This document shows, piece after piece, positions 1-8,581 of a DNA stretch of 64,000 nucleotides (positions within the stretch are counted from its first letter, which is position 1; every line of letters begins with the position of its first letter). The translations under genes were made by a program, and so were the position numbers. Below the pieces are notes generated by a model that was not told the DNA's origin, made no database searches, and saw nothing but the letters and a program-made list of their open reading frames with translations. Source of the stretch: Pedobacter sp. D749 (GTDB lineage Bacteria > Bacteroidota > Bacteroidia > Sphingobacteriales > Sphingobacteriaceae); assembly GCF_019317285.1 (NCBI RefSeq), contig NZ_CP079218.1, positions 4,960,001 through 5,024,000 on the forward strand. Reading direction: 5' to 3'.

Positions 1-592
1 GCAATTGAAAACGCAGTACATCGTTTTTGGTTACAATGCCCTGTTCGAAGAAACGTTGTGCCTGTTTAATCTGAGCAGCGATCGATTCTAAATTCTGATC
101 AACCACTTTTCTACTCTGTAAAACCTTATATAAAGAATAGTAGGTATTGATAACTGCGTAAGTGATCTCTTCCTTACTCTTATCGGCATCCAAACGTGCA
201 ACCTCTGCCAATAATTTGGTCGATTCTTTTGCATATTTCAATTTACCACCCCCGTAAACGAGTTCCTGTACTGCAGCAGTTCCGACAAAAGCATCGGCTC
301 TTTTAGGCAGGCGAAGAGAAGATTCGCTACCTGGTAAAGTAAAAGTAGTGGTAGGGATTTCAGCGTGGTTGTATATAAAACTTGCATTTCCGGTTGGTAA
401 AGCATTGTCTTTAACGACCTCCAACTTTGCAACAGCCTGATCAATTTTGTTCTGAGAAAGTTTTAAGTTTTTACTATTGGCTATGCCAAGTTCTATTGCC
501 TGGTTAATATTTAATTCCTTGCTGCTCTGTGCAAACAACGCTGCCGGAATTAATGATGCCACAAGCATTAATCTAATCGATTTGGGTATCAT
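1..592 (-). CDS. TolC-family outer membrane efflux protein (N-terminal part)
   Basis: The gene runs off the left edge, so only about the first 197 codons are present. The start codon at 592 is followed by a hydrophobic leader ending in an Ala-rich stretch (LFAQSS), a typical signal peptide. The rest is heptad-like and helix-rich (for example INQAIELGIANSKNLKLSQ), as in the periplasmic coiled-coil barrel of TolC/OprM proteins. The family forms trimeric outer membrane channels for RND, MFS or ABC exporters. Its ATG overlaps the stop of the upstream TetR gene by 4 nt (ATGA), so the two are probably translationally coupled. The pump subunits would lie beyond the edge. Substrate is unknown. Confidence 0.85.
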   Translation of the reverse strand, partial: MIPKSIRLMLVASLIPAALFAQSSKELNINQAIELGIANSKNLKLSQNKIDQAVAKLEVVKDNALPTGNASFIYNHAEIPTTTFTLPGSESSLRLPKRADAFVGTAAVQELVYGGGKLKYAKESTKLLAEVARLDADKSKEEITYAVINTYYSLYKVLQSRKVVDQNLESIAAQIKQAQRFFEQGIVTKNDVLRFQL

Positions 593-1215
593 CTTTTTGT
601 TGTTAAATAAACTGTTGTTAGATCTTTTAAGTGGGCAACCGCCCTGTCTTTAATAATTTTTTTGTCTTTCGGGTTGTTCAGGTCGAAGTTTGAACATGAC
701 ATTACCTTATGGGGGGAAATAACAATATTGGTTATAGTGCCCATAATGGTAGCGATTACCATCCGTACATCTACCTTGTTAAAGCTGCCATCTTCAATCC
801 CATCTGTGATAATCCGATCGATAATCTGCATGTTGTGGCTCATGGCATCTTTAATCTTATCGTACATTTCTGGCCTTTGGGTTAAAGACAATTCTCTGTG
901 CATCATTTTATGAAATGCGGTATTATTCAATATCCTATTTACATAGCCCTCTATAACCCTGTGCAATTTTTCTAATGCCGAAATCTTATCTTCATTGATG
1001 ATTTTTAACTGAGAAGTAAAACCAGCAATACGCTCGTTCATAATCTCCACAAAAACCCCTTCTTTAGAACCGAAATAATAATTTATCATCGCCATGTTCG
1101 CTCCAGATTCCTTAGCAATCTGGCGGGTTGAAGTACCTTCGTACCCCGTCTCGCAAAACAGCTTTTCAGCTGCCTCAAGAATGGCCTGTCTTTTATCTAC
1201 TTTTTCTGTTTTCAT
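589..1215 (-). CDS. TetR/AcrR-family transcriptional repressor
   Basis: 208 residues, the usual TetR length. The N-terminal helix-turn-helix is clear: ILEAAEKLF at residues 12-20, then STRQIAKESGANMAMINYYF at 29-48, where the last part is the recognition helix. The C-terminal ligand domain is variable, so the inducer cannot be read. It is the first gene of an operon with the TolC-like gene, joined by a 4-nt overlap. A near-perfect 20-bp palindrome lies between the promoter boxes just upstream, so it probably represses its own operon and is released by a toxic pump substrate. Family assignment is firm; the ligand is unknown. Confidence 0.92.
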   Translation of the reverse strand: MKTEKVDKRQAILEAAEKLFCETGYEGTSTRQIAKESGANMAMINYYFGSKEGVFVEIMNERIAGFTSQLKIINEDKISALEKLHRVIEGYVNRILNNTAFHKMMHRELSLTQRPEMYDKIKDAMSHNMQIIDRIITDGIEDGSFNKVDVRMVIATIMGTITNIVISPHKVMSCSNFDLNNPKDKKIIKDRAVAHLKDLTTVYLTTKR

Positions 1216-1230
1216 TTCTTTTTAACGGCA

Positions 1231-1263
1231 CAAAATTAATCAAACGATTGATTAACTTCCAAA
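1231..1263 (-). promoter_or_regulatory. Bacteroidetes promoter of the tetR-tolC operon
   Basis: On the minus strand TTTG (1263-1260) is followed after exactly 21 nt by TAATTTTG (1238-1231). This fits the Bacteroidetes primary sigma consensus TTTG-N19-21-TAnnTTTG. Transcription would start near 1226, leaving a leader of about 10 nt before the TetR start at 1215. Confidence 0.75.
1236..1255. promoter_or_regulatory. Palindromic TetR operator
   Basis: TTAATCAA at 1236-1243 is mirrored by TTGATTAA at 1248-1255 around a four-base centre, with 18 of 20 positions symmetric. The length and symmetry are typical of TetR operators. It overlaps the spacer and the first bases of the -7 box, where bound repressor would block RNA polymerase. 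Confidence 0.75.
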
Positions 1264-2324
1264 TGTTTACCTACTTCTTTTACATTCTCTTGATAAAACC
1301 TCAATTTTTAAATAAAATAATCACCCTGGGCAACGAAATAAGCTCTTCTACTAGATGTGATATTCGTAACTCTGGCAGGCTGCACGAGATCCTCATTCCC
1401 AACTCGATTCGGAGTATAATGCAAGTGCTTTAAGATTCCCGCCTGCGCCTATCCTGTGGACATATCTTTTTTTAATATTTTTAGGCGTTTCGCTAACCAA
1501 CTTTAATAAAGCACGGATTTTAACCAAGGACGCTGTCAATCCCAAGAGCCGGAGAAATCAAAAAAACAGGTGCACAACAGTAAAAATGGCATTAACAAAC
1601 CTGAAACGCAGTGGTTTTGTGTTCATAGCCGATGATTTAATTTTTTAAAAAAATATTGAACACAAAACGAAGTGTCGCTGTTTTTTTGATGCGCGTGGGA
1701 TTGCGAAAAAGGCTCATTGCTGGATTGACAAAGCGCTTTCGGCACTTTGGCGCTCCAAAGTACCATGCCCCGCGGCATAGAGCGATAGACGAATGTTATA
1801 ATTAATTGTGTCCACATAATATGCCTGCGTGGGAATAACGATCCTGCTAATGGATTCTGTAAATGATAGCCTGCGAAGGACCTTTTTAGATCACTTGCAA
1901 GGCATTTCGACAGGCTCAACATGACAATTCGAAGCGAATTACAATTTATGATAAGCCTCGACGATCGCGGCAGTTTCAAGGATTTAAAATTTAGTCTGTG
2001 TGAATAAATATAATCGAACTGAGGTTCGTAGGGTTATATACTAGAGCAAGGTTTTCCAATTTTTCATTGTCGAACTCAGACTACATTAAACCCGACAAAG
2101 TATCGAATTGTCATAGCTGAATTATGGCTGGCCTTAAAAATAGGCCTAAGATGCAATTCTGTAGATATGATATAACCTTATTCAATGATTGAACATACCT
2201 TAAAATAAATCCTATAGTTATCGGATTTGGGTGAGAGCAGCCAGAAGCGAGATATTGATTACAGATGGGCTGGAATTGACAATTAATTATAATTTAGACA
2301 TAATGACAAATTTAAAATAAATAC
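1264..2324. other. Gene-free, repeat-rich intergenic region
   Basis: About 1.06 kb without a convincing gene. It holds decayed copies of repeats seen elsewhere in the window. At 1391-1450 is a relic of the element found intact at 40951 and 42134. At 1522-1784 is one half of a long inverted repeat whose partner is at 3602-3909. At about 1865-1935 is a piece of a 'tcgacaggctcaac' type repeat. Open frames here have no recognisable domain and follow the repeats, so they are not called as genes. Confidence 0.6.
1522..1784 (-). repeat. Long dispersed repeat, copy A (inverted relative to copy B)
   Basis: Read on the minus strand, this segment matches 3602-3909 along its length. Shared landmarks are ctctatgccgcgg, tactttggagcgccaaag, gtcaatccagcaatg, catcaaaaaaacag, cacttcgttt, aacacaaaaccactgcgttt and gatttctccgg. 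Copy A lacks about 50 bp present in copy B near its middle. No coding function is seen. Confidence 0.7.
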
Positions 2325-2332
2325 TAACTTTG
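2325..2332 (+). promoter_or_regulatory. -7 promoter box of the small membrane protein gene
   Basis: TAACTTTG matches TAnnTTTG and lies 19 nt before the ATG at 2352. No good TTTG -33 element is found at the expected distance, so only the -7 box is claimed. Confidence 0.5.
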
Positions 2333-2351
2333 CCTCCAAATAACAGAAAAC

Positions 2352-2537
2352 ATGAGTGTACAAGAGAACAGCAGCAATAATTTCAACTGGTTATATTATG
2401 CTTTAGGTTTATTCTTCGGAGTTCTAACTGGAGCAATCATTACGCAAAACTATATTTTCGCTTTATTGGGTGGTGTTTTAGGTTTGTTAACAGCAGGCTT
2501 ATTTTTAAACGCTATTGTAAAAGGAAGAAAATACTAG
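2352..2537 (+). CDS. Small two-helix membrane protein, function unknown
   Basis: 61 residues. After a polar N-terminus (MSVQENSSNNFN) come two hydrophobic segments, about residues 14-32 and 34-55, separated by a short turn. A basic tail, KGRKY, follows, which suggests the C-terminus faces the cytoplasm. No known domain is recognised. It has its own -7 box 19 nt upstream and is not closely joined to a neighbour. The coherent membrane topology and promoter argue for a real gene despite its size. Confidence 0.65.
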   Translation: MSVQENSSNNFNWLYYALGLFFGVLTGAIITQNYIFALLGGVLGLLTAGLFLNAIVKGRKY

Positions 2538-2669
2538 TTTTTAGCCCTTTTATACAATTAGATCCTTACAAGGATTTAAAATTAATTCCATAGTAAATGA
2601 GATCGTTATGACTTTACGCATAACCGTAAATCATGAATGCTCATAGCCATTGAAAACAAAAACCTAAAA

Positions 2670-3239
2670 ATGAAAAATATCTTCATTGTTGTTTTCGCTC
2701 TTTTTTGTTTTAGCGCCAGGGCCCAACAAGCCTCTCCCGCTGAAGTAAAATTTCCTGCTGCAGACCCAAGTCCTGCAGACATTGTTTATTTTCCGCTTAA
2801 TGTCCCAAAGGCAAAAGCCGGAGATCCAACAAAACCGATTATAAAGATTGTTTACTCGCGCCCACAAAAGAAAGGACGTGATATTTTTGGTGTTTTAGAA
2901 CAATATGGTAATGTTTGGCGTTTTGGTGCGAACGAAAGTACAGAAGTTCGTTTCCTCAAAAAAGTAAGCATTGGCGGCAAGAAAATTAAAGCAGGTACCT
3001 ATAGCCTATTCGCTATTCCTAACAAAGATACCTGGACTATTATTGTAAATAGTGAAACCGATAAATGGGGTGCTTTTACCTACAATCAAGCTAAAGATAT
3101 TGTTCGTGTAAATGTTCCGGTAAAAACCCTGACTAAACCGATCGAATATTTCTCGTTAACCTTTATTGAGGTTAATGGAGGTGCTCATCTCGTTATTGGC
3201 TGGGACAGAACGCAGGTAGAACTGCCGATTAATTTTTAA
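2670..3239 (+). CDS. Secreted DUF2911 domain protein
   Basis: 189 residues from the ATG at 2670. An in-frame ATG at 2637 exists, but the signal peptide starts exactly at 2670 (MKNIFIVVFALFCFSARAQQ, cleavage after ARA), so the later start is chosen. The mature part carries the DUF2911 hallmarks: YSRPQKKGRDIFG (about 62-74), WRFGANEST (83-91) and a KAGTYSLFAIP stretch. DUF2911 proteins are exported and common in Bacteroidetes; their function is unknown. A strong terminator follows 21 nt after the stop, so the gene is monocistronic. Confidence 0.88.
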   Translation: MKNIFIVVFALFCFSARAQQASPAEVKFPAADPSPADIVYFPLNVPKAKAGDPTKPIIKIVYSRPQKKGRDIFGVLEQYGNVWRFGANESTEVRFLKKVSIGGKKIKAGTYSLFAIPNKDTWTIIVNSETDKWGAFTYNQAKDIVRVNVPVKTLTKPIEYFSLTFIEVNGGAHLVIGWDRTQVELPINF

Positions 3240-3260
3240 GTTAAAAAGAAATAAAAATAT

Positions 3261-3290
3261 AAGTCCCGGTTGTTGCCGGGACTTTTTTGT
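3261..3290 (+). terminator. Rho-independent terminator after the DUF2911 gene
   Basis: A perfect 9-bp stem, AAGTCCCGG (3261-3269) with CCGGGACTT (3276-3284), a 6-nt loop and a following T run. Confidence 0.9.
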
Positions 3291-3994
3291 TTGAATCGTT
3301 TTTTATCTCTATAATCAATTAGTTATCGTTTAAGGAGGTAATTATTAAGATTATAGCTTCCTGATATATCGACGGTTTACTCTGCATACCATACAAATAA
3401 ACATAGTTTCTTTCAAAAGCCATCCCCTTTTTAAGCTATTGTGTGGACACATCTAAATTAACTAGTATTTGTTTTAGCACATATTCCTTGGCGATCGTCA
3501 TGCTGATCCGATAGCTATCGAATTTATTTCAGCATCTTTCCTGCAAATAACAAACTTTGAACTTAAAAACTATAGTTTGGAGACAAATGTTGATTTTTTT
3601 TCCGCTCTATGCCGCGGAGGCATGGTACTTTGGAGCGCCAAAGCGCTCTGTCAATCCAGCAATGGGCCTTTTACACAATCCTTTACACATCAAAAAAACA
3701 GTGGCACTTCGTTTAATCAGTTGTTGTCTGTGTTTTCTTTAGTCTGATTGAGCCCTTCGGGGTTTGTGTTCAATACTTCTTTAAAACTTAAATTAGCGTT
3801 TATGAACACAAAACCACTGCGTTTTAGGTTTGGCAATGCTATTTGTTCTATTCTGTACCTGTTTTTTTGATTTCTCCGGCCCTTGGGATTGACGGGCGTT
3901 CTTCGGTTAAACAGTGTGTTATTAGAGGAAGCTAGCAAAATGCCTAAAAAATTAAACGCAAAAAGATATGTACAAACGATAGCTTTTGGGATTT
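3291..3994. other. Gene-free region with repeats
   Basis: About 700 bp with no supported gene. It contains copy B of the long inverted repeat (3602-3909). At about 3496-3537 is a piece of the 'gtcatgctga...cagcatctt' repeat, with the perfect 12-bp palindrome CGATAGCTATCG at 3509-3520. Open frames on both strands track the repeat and have no recognisable domain. Confidence 0.6.
3602..3909 (+). repeat. Long dispersed repeat, copy B
   Basis: Matches the reverse complement of 1522-1784 (see copy A). It has about 50 extra bases near 3718-3768 (aatcagttgttgtctgtg onwards) absent from copy A. The two copies flank the genes at 2352-2537 and 2670-3239 in inverted orientation. Confidence 0.7.
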
Positions 3995-6367
3995 TTATAA
4001 TGCATTGCCCATGTACGGGTCGGTTTTTGTAATTTCTCCAGTTTCTATTTTACCAGCATAACGGTGCTTAAATGTGACATTACCAGGCTGCACAATGCTG
4101 AAATCGTACCAATTGGCGTTTTTAGCCAGATTAAACGAGATCTTTGTACTTGATTTAGCCTTGATGGTTACTGTTTTACTTCCCGATTTGTATTTATTAT
4201 CTACAATTTGAAGTGTTATCAAGCCGGTGCCTTTATTCTCAATAGCAAAAACCAGGTTACCTGTAAGTTTTTTGCTTACCGAACCACCTTGCTCTGGGTA
4301 TGTTTTCACTAAAATGGAAGGATTCTTTTTACTGCCTGCGAAACTTCTGTAAAAACCATTTGGACCACTTACTGTAAGATCATAAATTTCACTATCAAAA
4401 TCGTTCAGGTTGATGCGATCTTGCAATACATCGCCTGCTTTTACAGCATATGCCCATGTCTTGCCTACAACACCATCAAATTTAGCAATGGTATTCATGT
4501 TGAAAGGTGCACCAACAGTCTCTATTTCGCTTCCAAACAAGGTTTTTACCGATTGAAAAGTAAGTGCGATCTCATTATTAATCAAATTTGCATCAACTGT
4601 TAAATGATAAGGCAAGGCGCATGCGTGCTTCGTTCCATTCTCCTGCTTTGGAGCATGATTAGATGTTTCAGCAGAAAAGGCTTCAAATTTATTTATTTTT
4701 TCAATTTCGATTTTATTGAGTGCGGTAGGGCCTACCTGGGCAGGTTTATTTTTAGCATTCCCGATATTGGTTACCACAACATCACGCTTTAGTGGTTCAG
4801 GAGATTTGATCTCTTCTCCATGATACGGCCTAAATACTGAGGTTAAATCGCCACAGACATTCCTTCTCCAATCACTGATATTATTACTTTTAATGGTTTT
4901 TCCTGTTTTTTTAGCCAGCCATTTTTCCATAAACATTAATGATGAGGTATGATCGAAAACCTGCGAGTTGACGAAACCGCCTTTGCTCCATGGTGAGGCA
5001 ATGACCAAGGGTACACGGTAACCCAAACCAATCGGACTCCCCTTTTTAGGCTCGAAATCTGTTGCATAATTAATTCCTGCAGATACCTTCCCACTGTTTG
5101 GATCATCAGGATTTGGAGCTACAAAAGGTGGCTGGTGATCAAAATAACCATCATTTTCATCATAGGTTAAAACAAAAATTGTTTTTTTCCAAACCTCAGG
5201 GTTTTTAGTTAAAATATCCAAAGCCTCACTTACATACCATGTTCCATACAAAGGCGAACTGGTATGATCAGAAAAACGTTGAGGTGCAACTAACCATGAA
5301 ACCGTTGGTAACTTTCCACCATCCACGTCCTTTCTAAACTGGTGAAAAATATCTCCTTTCGGAACATTTATAGTTTCTGATTGGCCTTGATCGTTTTTAA
5401 ACGTGAACGGTTCAAGTTCTAAGTAATCGTTTTGAGAAATATTGGTGGTAAAAGCTTTATCGATCAGATTTTTTTCCTTTTGAGATAATTTATCATATTT
5501 CTCCTGAACTTCTTTAGCAGATAATGCCGGTTTAACGGTATTATCGCCATTTTTTCTGAAATAAGCTGATAATTTCACGTTGTGCCTGCTGATGTATTCA
5601 ACAGGATTATCGCCGTAATTTCCCAACCAATCGTCTATTTCTCCTTCCGGAAGTTTGGAAGTCCAAAGCTCGTTTTGGTAAATGCGCCAGTCAATACCAT
5701 TATCTTCTAATGTTTCCTGAAAAGTTGGCCAGTCTACAAATACATTATTTTGTGATTCAGCCTGATCATTATTAACTACCGCAATCTGATTTGCACTTTT
5801 TTCTCCACGAACTGTCCCCGTAAAAAAGAATAGTCTATTTGGTGTGGTTCCGGTTAACGATGAGCAAAAATGCTGGTCACAGATCGTAAAGGCATCGGCC
5901 ATGGCATAATAAAAAGGAATATCATTCCGGTCATAGTAAGCCAGCGTCATTGGGCTTTTAACAGGCAACCATTTATCGTAACGCCCGCCGTTGCGAGCTG
6001 CTACCTGGTCGTTCCATGAGTGAGGCAAACCGCCCTGCCAGGTAATTTTTGTTTTGTTAATGTCGACATGAAAGGGTGCATAAGTATAGCCCTGTCCGTC
6101 TTTTTGCAGCCAAACTTTGTTCCCATCGGGTTGGATATGCGCGTGTGGGTCATTAAATCCACGTACACCTTTCATTTTACCAAACATGTGATCAAAGGAC
6201 CTGTTTTCCTGCATCAGAAAAACAATGTGCTCCGCATCGTAAAATGTACTGCCAGGTTCTGGATTAATGGCCATAGCCTTTAGTACCGAACCGGGCAAGG
6301 TATTGGCCATGCCGGTGGCTCCTGCAAATAAGGCCGCTTTTTTTAGAAATTCTCTACGTGAGTCCAT
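3995..6367 (-). CDS. Phosphocholine-type phospholipase C, Tat-exported
   Basis: 790 residues. The N-terminus has a twin-arginine signal (SRREFLKKAALFAG, residues 3-16), so the enzyme is exported folded. The phosphoesterase domain spans about 40-480, with the metal/active-site motif ENRSFDH at 54-60 and a later YDENDGYFDH motif. Two beta-rich C-terminal repeats of the DUF756 type follow (about 590-680 and 700-785). This is the architecture of the non-haemolytic, phosphocholine-specific phospholipase C family, which cleaves phosphatidylcholine or sphingomyelin to phosphocholine. It lies 106 bp downstream of a GDPD-GH16 gene on the same strand, suggesting linked phosphodiester scavenging. The exact substrate is inferred from family. 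Confidence 0.9.
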   Translation of the reverse strand: MDSRREFLKKAALFAGATGMANTLPGSVLKAMAINPEPGSTFYDAEHIVFLMQENRSFDHMFGKMKGVRGFNDPHAHIQPDGNKVWLQKDGQGYTYAPFHVDINKTKITWQGGLPHSWNDQVAARNGGRYDKWLPVKSPMTLAYYDRNDIPFYYAMADAFTICDQHFCSSLTGTTPNRLFFFTGTVRGEKSANQIAVVNNDQAESQNNVFVDWPTFQETLEDNGIDWRIYQNELWTSKLPEGEIDDWLGNYGDNPVEYISRHNVKLSAYFRKNGDNTVKPALSAKEVQEKYDKLSQKEKNLIDKAFTTNISQNDYLELEPFTFKNDQGQSETINVPKGDIFHQFRKDVDGGKLPTVSWLVAPQRFSDHTSSPLYGTWYVSEALDILTKNPEVWKKTIFVLTYDENDGYFDHQPPFVAPNPDDPNSGKVSAGINYATDFEPKKGSPIGLGYRVPLVIASPWSKGGFVNSQVFDHTSSLMFMEKWLAKKTGKTIKSNNISDWRRNVCGDLTSVFRPYHGEEIKSPEPLKRDVVVTNIGNAKNKPAQVGPTALNKIEIEKINKFEAFSAETSNHAPKQENGTKHACALPYHLTVDANLINNEIALTFQSVKTLFGSEIETVGAPFNMNTIAKFDGVVGKTWAYAVKAGDVLQDRINLNDFDSEIYDLTVSGPNGFYRSFAGSKKNPSILVKTYPEQGGSVSKKLTGNLVFAIENKGTGLITLQIVDNKYKSGSKTVTIKAKSSTKISFNLAKNANWYDFSIVQPGNVTFKHRYAGKIETGEITKTDPYMGNAL

Positions 6368-6375
6368 AAATTACA

Positions 6376-6408
6376 CAAAAATATAGCTTAGTATTTTCAG
6401 TTGACAAT
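6376..6408 (-). promoter_or_regulatory. Promoter of the phospholipase C gene
   Basis: On the minus strand ATTG (6408-6405, three of four matches to TTTG) is followed after 21 nt by TATTTTTG (6383-6376). The -7 box ends 8 nt before the start codon, so the leader would be only a few bases. It suggests transcription independent of the upstream GDPD-GH16 gene. Confidence 0.5.
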
Positions 6409-6473
6409 TAATTTATAGCGCTAATTAATCTGGAGTTCTGGTAGTTAATTATAACTATCGAACTAACAAACCA

Positions 6474-7979
6474 TTACTTCTGAAACACCCTCACATAATC
6501 AACCTTCATTGTTGCCGGGAAAACAGCATCATCTATTCCTTCTTTTCCGCCCCAGCCACCACCAACAGCTACATTTAAGATTAAGTGGAAGTTTTGATCG
6601 AACGGCCAGTCGCCAGATCCTTTTTTGGTATTGTTAAAAGTGAAGTATTTTTGATCATCAACAAAGAAATCGATCCGATCTGCAAACCATTCCATAGCAT
6701 AAACATGGTACTCGGTATAAGGATTATTAATTTTTAAAGCCTTGCCAAGCTGAGTTTTAATTACGTGGTTAAATTTTCCGGTGTGCACCGTTCCATGAAC
6801 AGTGTCCGGATCATAACCTACATGTTCCATGATATCAATTTCGCCATTTTTTGGCCAGCTTCCATATTTCGAATCGGTTGGTAAAGCCCATATTGCAGGC
6901 CACAAACCCCTGCCTTTAGGCAATATGGCACGAACTTCTACCCTTCCGTATTTAAAATCAAATTTATTTTTAGTTACTAATCTGGCTGAAGTATAATGAT
7001 TACTTTCTTTTTCTGCTTTTACGGCAGTAATATTCAAACTGCCTTTTTTTACAATTGCATTCGTGCTATCGGCATCAGTATAATATTGAAGCTCGTTATT
7101 GCCCCAACCCTTTCCACCTACATCGTAACTCCAGTTTTTTGCCAAAGGTAACCCTGCATCGTCAAATTCATCTGCCCATTTTAGCTTCCATCCCTCTGCA
7201 ACAGGTGTTTTTTTTATTTGTTCAAAAAGCAGTTCAGGTTCGTTAGTGGTAATATAATCAACTTTGTGTGCTAAAAGCCACTGCATCTCGGGTACTGCAT
7301 TTACCGTCCAGGCGTTTACGGTTAAACCCAGTTTTTGTGCATTTTCGATCCAGTTGTCCTTTTGGTAAATGCTATAATGATAATCAACACCTGTTAACTT
7401 ATCGGCTTTCATCTGCTCAGCACTGATTTCTCCCCTCAAATAAGCCACTTTTGCTTTTGGTAATAATGCTAAAACGCGCTTGCAGTAATCGTAATCAAAA
7501 CTGATGTATTCAACCCAATCGGTAACTTTTAACTTCTGCACCATTTCTACGGATTTATTGGTGACATCGATACCTCTCTCTTTACTGATAAGCGATGGTT
7601 TGATCTCTAAGATTAGTTTTGTGCTTTTCTGCTTTTTGCCTTCAAGCAAATAAGCTTCAAGCGTTGGGATTTTCTCGCCATTACTCATGGTTTTGGTCAA
7701 TAGTTCATTATAACTAACTTTTTCAATCGTTAAACCCTGAAATTCCGGATCGTGGTTAATGACCAAAACACCGTCCGCCGTCATCCATACATCGAATTCT
7801 GAGCCATAACAACCCAGTTTTACGGCTTCGTTTAAAGAAGCGATGGAATTTTGAGGAAAATTATTTTTCTTCCAGGCACCGCGGTGTGCAATCACCTGGT
7901 TTTTATTCCAGTTAAATTTTTGAGCAAAAGAAGCAGTAAAAATGAACAACATCAGTGCAGAAATAAGTACTCGTTTCAT
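6474..7979 (-). CDS. Secreted GDPD-GH16 fusion (glycerophosphodiesterase plus beta-glucanase)
   Basis: 501 residues with two enzymes in one chain. Residues 1-19 are a signal peptide. Residues about 25-255 are a glycerophosphodiester phosphodiesterase TIM barrel: HRG at 32-34, E61 and D63 as metal ligands, HDP at 76-78 and EIKP at 125-128. Residues about 262-501 are a glycoside hydrolase family 16 domain with an intact catalytic motif EIDIMEH (380-386; E380, D382, E385), the laminarinase/lichenase type. Both active sites look complete. Each family is common, but I know of no standard product with both. The gene lies upstream of a phospholipase C. I infer a role on phosphoglycerol-substituted beta-glucans; separate substrates are also possible. 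Confidence 0.9.
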   Translation of the reverse strand: MKRVLISALMLFIFTASFAQKFNWNKNQVIAHRGAWKKNNFPQNSIASLNEAVKLGCYGSEFDVWMTADGVLVINHDPEFQGLTIEKVSYNELLTKTMSNGEKIPTLEAYLLEGKKQKSTKLILEIKPSLISKERGIDVTNKSVEMVQKLKVTDWVEYISFDYDYCKRVLALLPKAKVAYLRGEISAEQMKADKLTGVDYHYSIYQKDNWIENAQKLGLTVNAWTVNAVPEMQWLLAHKVDYITTNEPELLFEQIKKTPVAEGWKLKWADEFDDAGLPLAKNWSYDVGGKGWGNNELQYYTDADSTNAIVKKGSLNITAVKAEKESNHYTSARLVTKNKFDFKYGRVEVRAILPKGRGLWPAIWALPTDSKYGSWPKNGEIDIMEHVGYDPDTVHGTVHTGKFNHVIKTQLGKALKINNPYTEYHVYAMEWFADRIDFFVDDQKYFTFNNTKKGSGDWPFDQNFHLILNVAVGGGWGGKEGIDDAVFPATMKVDYVRVFQK

Positions 7980-8004
7980 GTTTTGGTATGATTATACAAA
8001 AGAT

Positions 8005-8012
8005 CAAAAGTA
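8005..8012 (-). promoter_or_regulatory. -7 promoter box of the GDPD-GH16 gene
   Basis: TACTTTTG on the minus strand, 25 nt before the start codon at 7979. No clear -33 TTTG at the right distance. Confidence 0.45.
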
Positions 8013-8581
8013 GATTTTTATCAGAACACTAGTTTAAAATCAATGTAACCTTTGTATTAATAAAAACAAGATAAAGATTTTTAAATTAATGTTGTGTTCA
8101 ATATTAAGACAATAGGGACTATGAGTAGAAATATTCACCATAGGACGTATATAATTATAATTAAAGACAGATTTTATCCTTTTTTATCTCACAAACAAGA
8201 AAGCGATTTGTTTTTTAGAGCGCAGGGATTGAGCTGCTATTAAAGTATGTTCCCGTTCTTCGCTATATCCCTGCGCTGCGCTTCGGGGATGCCGCTGCGC
8301 CCGGGGCTAAAAACATAGTATCTGCAAGGAAGCCAAATACCTTCACTAACCGACACCACGATGCAACCTGATTTTCAAAAAAAATAAAAAACTTGCATTT
8401 AAGAAAAGGGGCCAGTATAACAATAATTCAAGGCCTGACATTTTATCATCGCTTCTAAGATGATTAAATGCCTTTCAAAACGGCAAACTATCGCCTTAAT
8501 GATAAACTATTTGAAATAAACACGTTACCTAAATATACTTTCCTTTCAATTGACTGGAACAATTTTTACATTTACGGTGAC
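8013..8581. other. Intergenic region with a GC-rich palindromic island
   Basis: No gene is supported. At 8215-8310, within very AT-rich DNA, is a GC-rich patch. AGCGCAGGGAT (8219-8229) is mirrored by ATCCCTGCGCT (8267-8277), followed by further short GC-rich palindromes (gccgctgcgcccgggg). It looks like another dispersed repeat. An in-frame extension of the DUF4175 gene back to 8468 is possible but not preferred. Confidence 0.5.

Noticed and set aside
1128..1433. Open frame of 101 codons on the plus strand
   Set aside because: It begins antisense inside the tetR gene, has no recognisable domain and runs into decayed repeat sequence.
1623..1979. Open frame of 118 codons on the minus strand
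   Set aside because: It follows the dispersed repeat exactly and has no domain or credible ribosome binding site. A matching fragment occurs at the other repeat copy.
3557..3938. Two short open frames within the second repeat copy
   Set aside because: They are the translated repeat; composition and lack of conservation between the two copies argue against genes.
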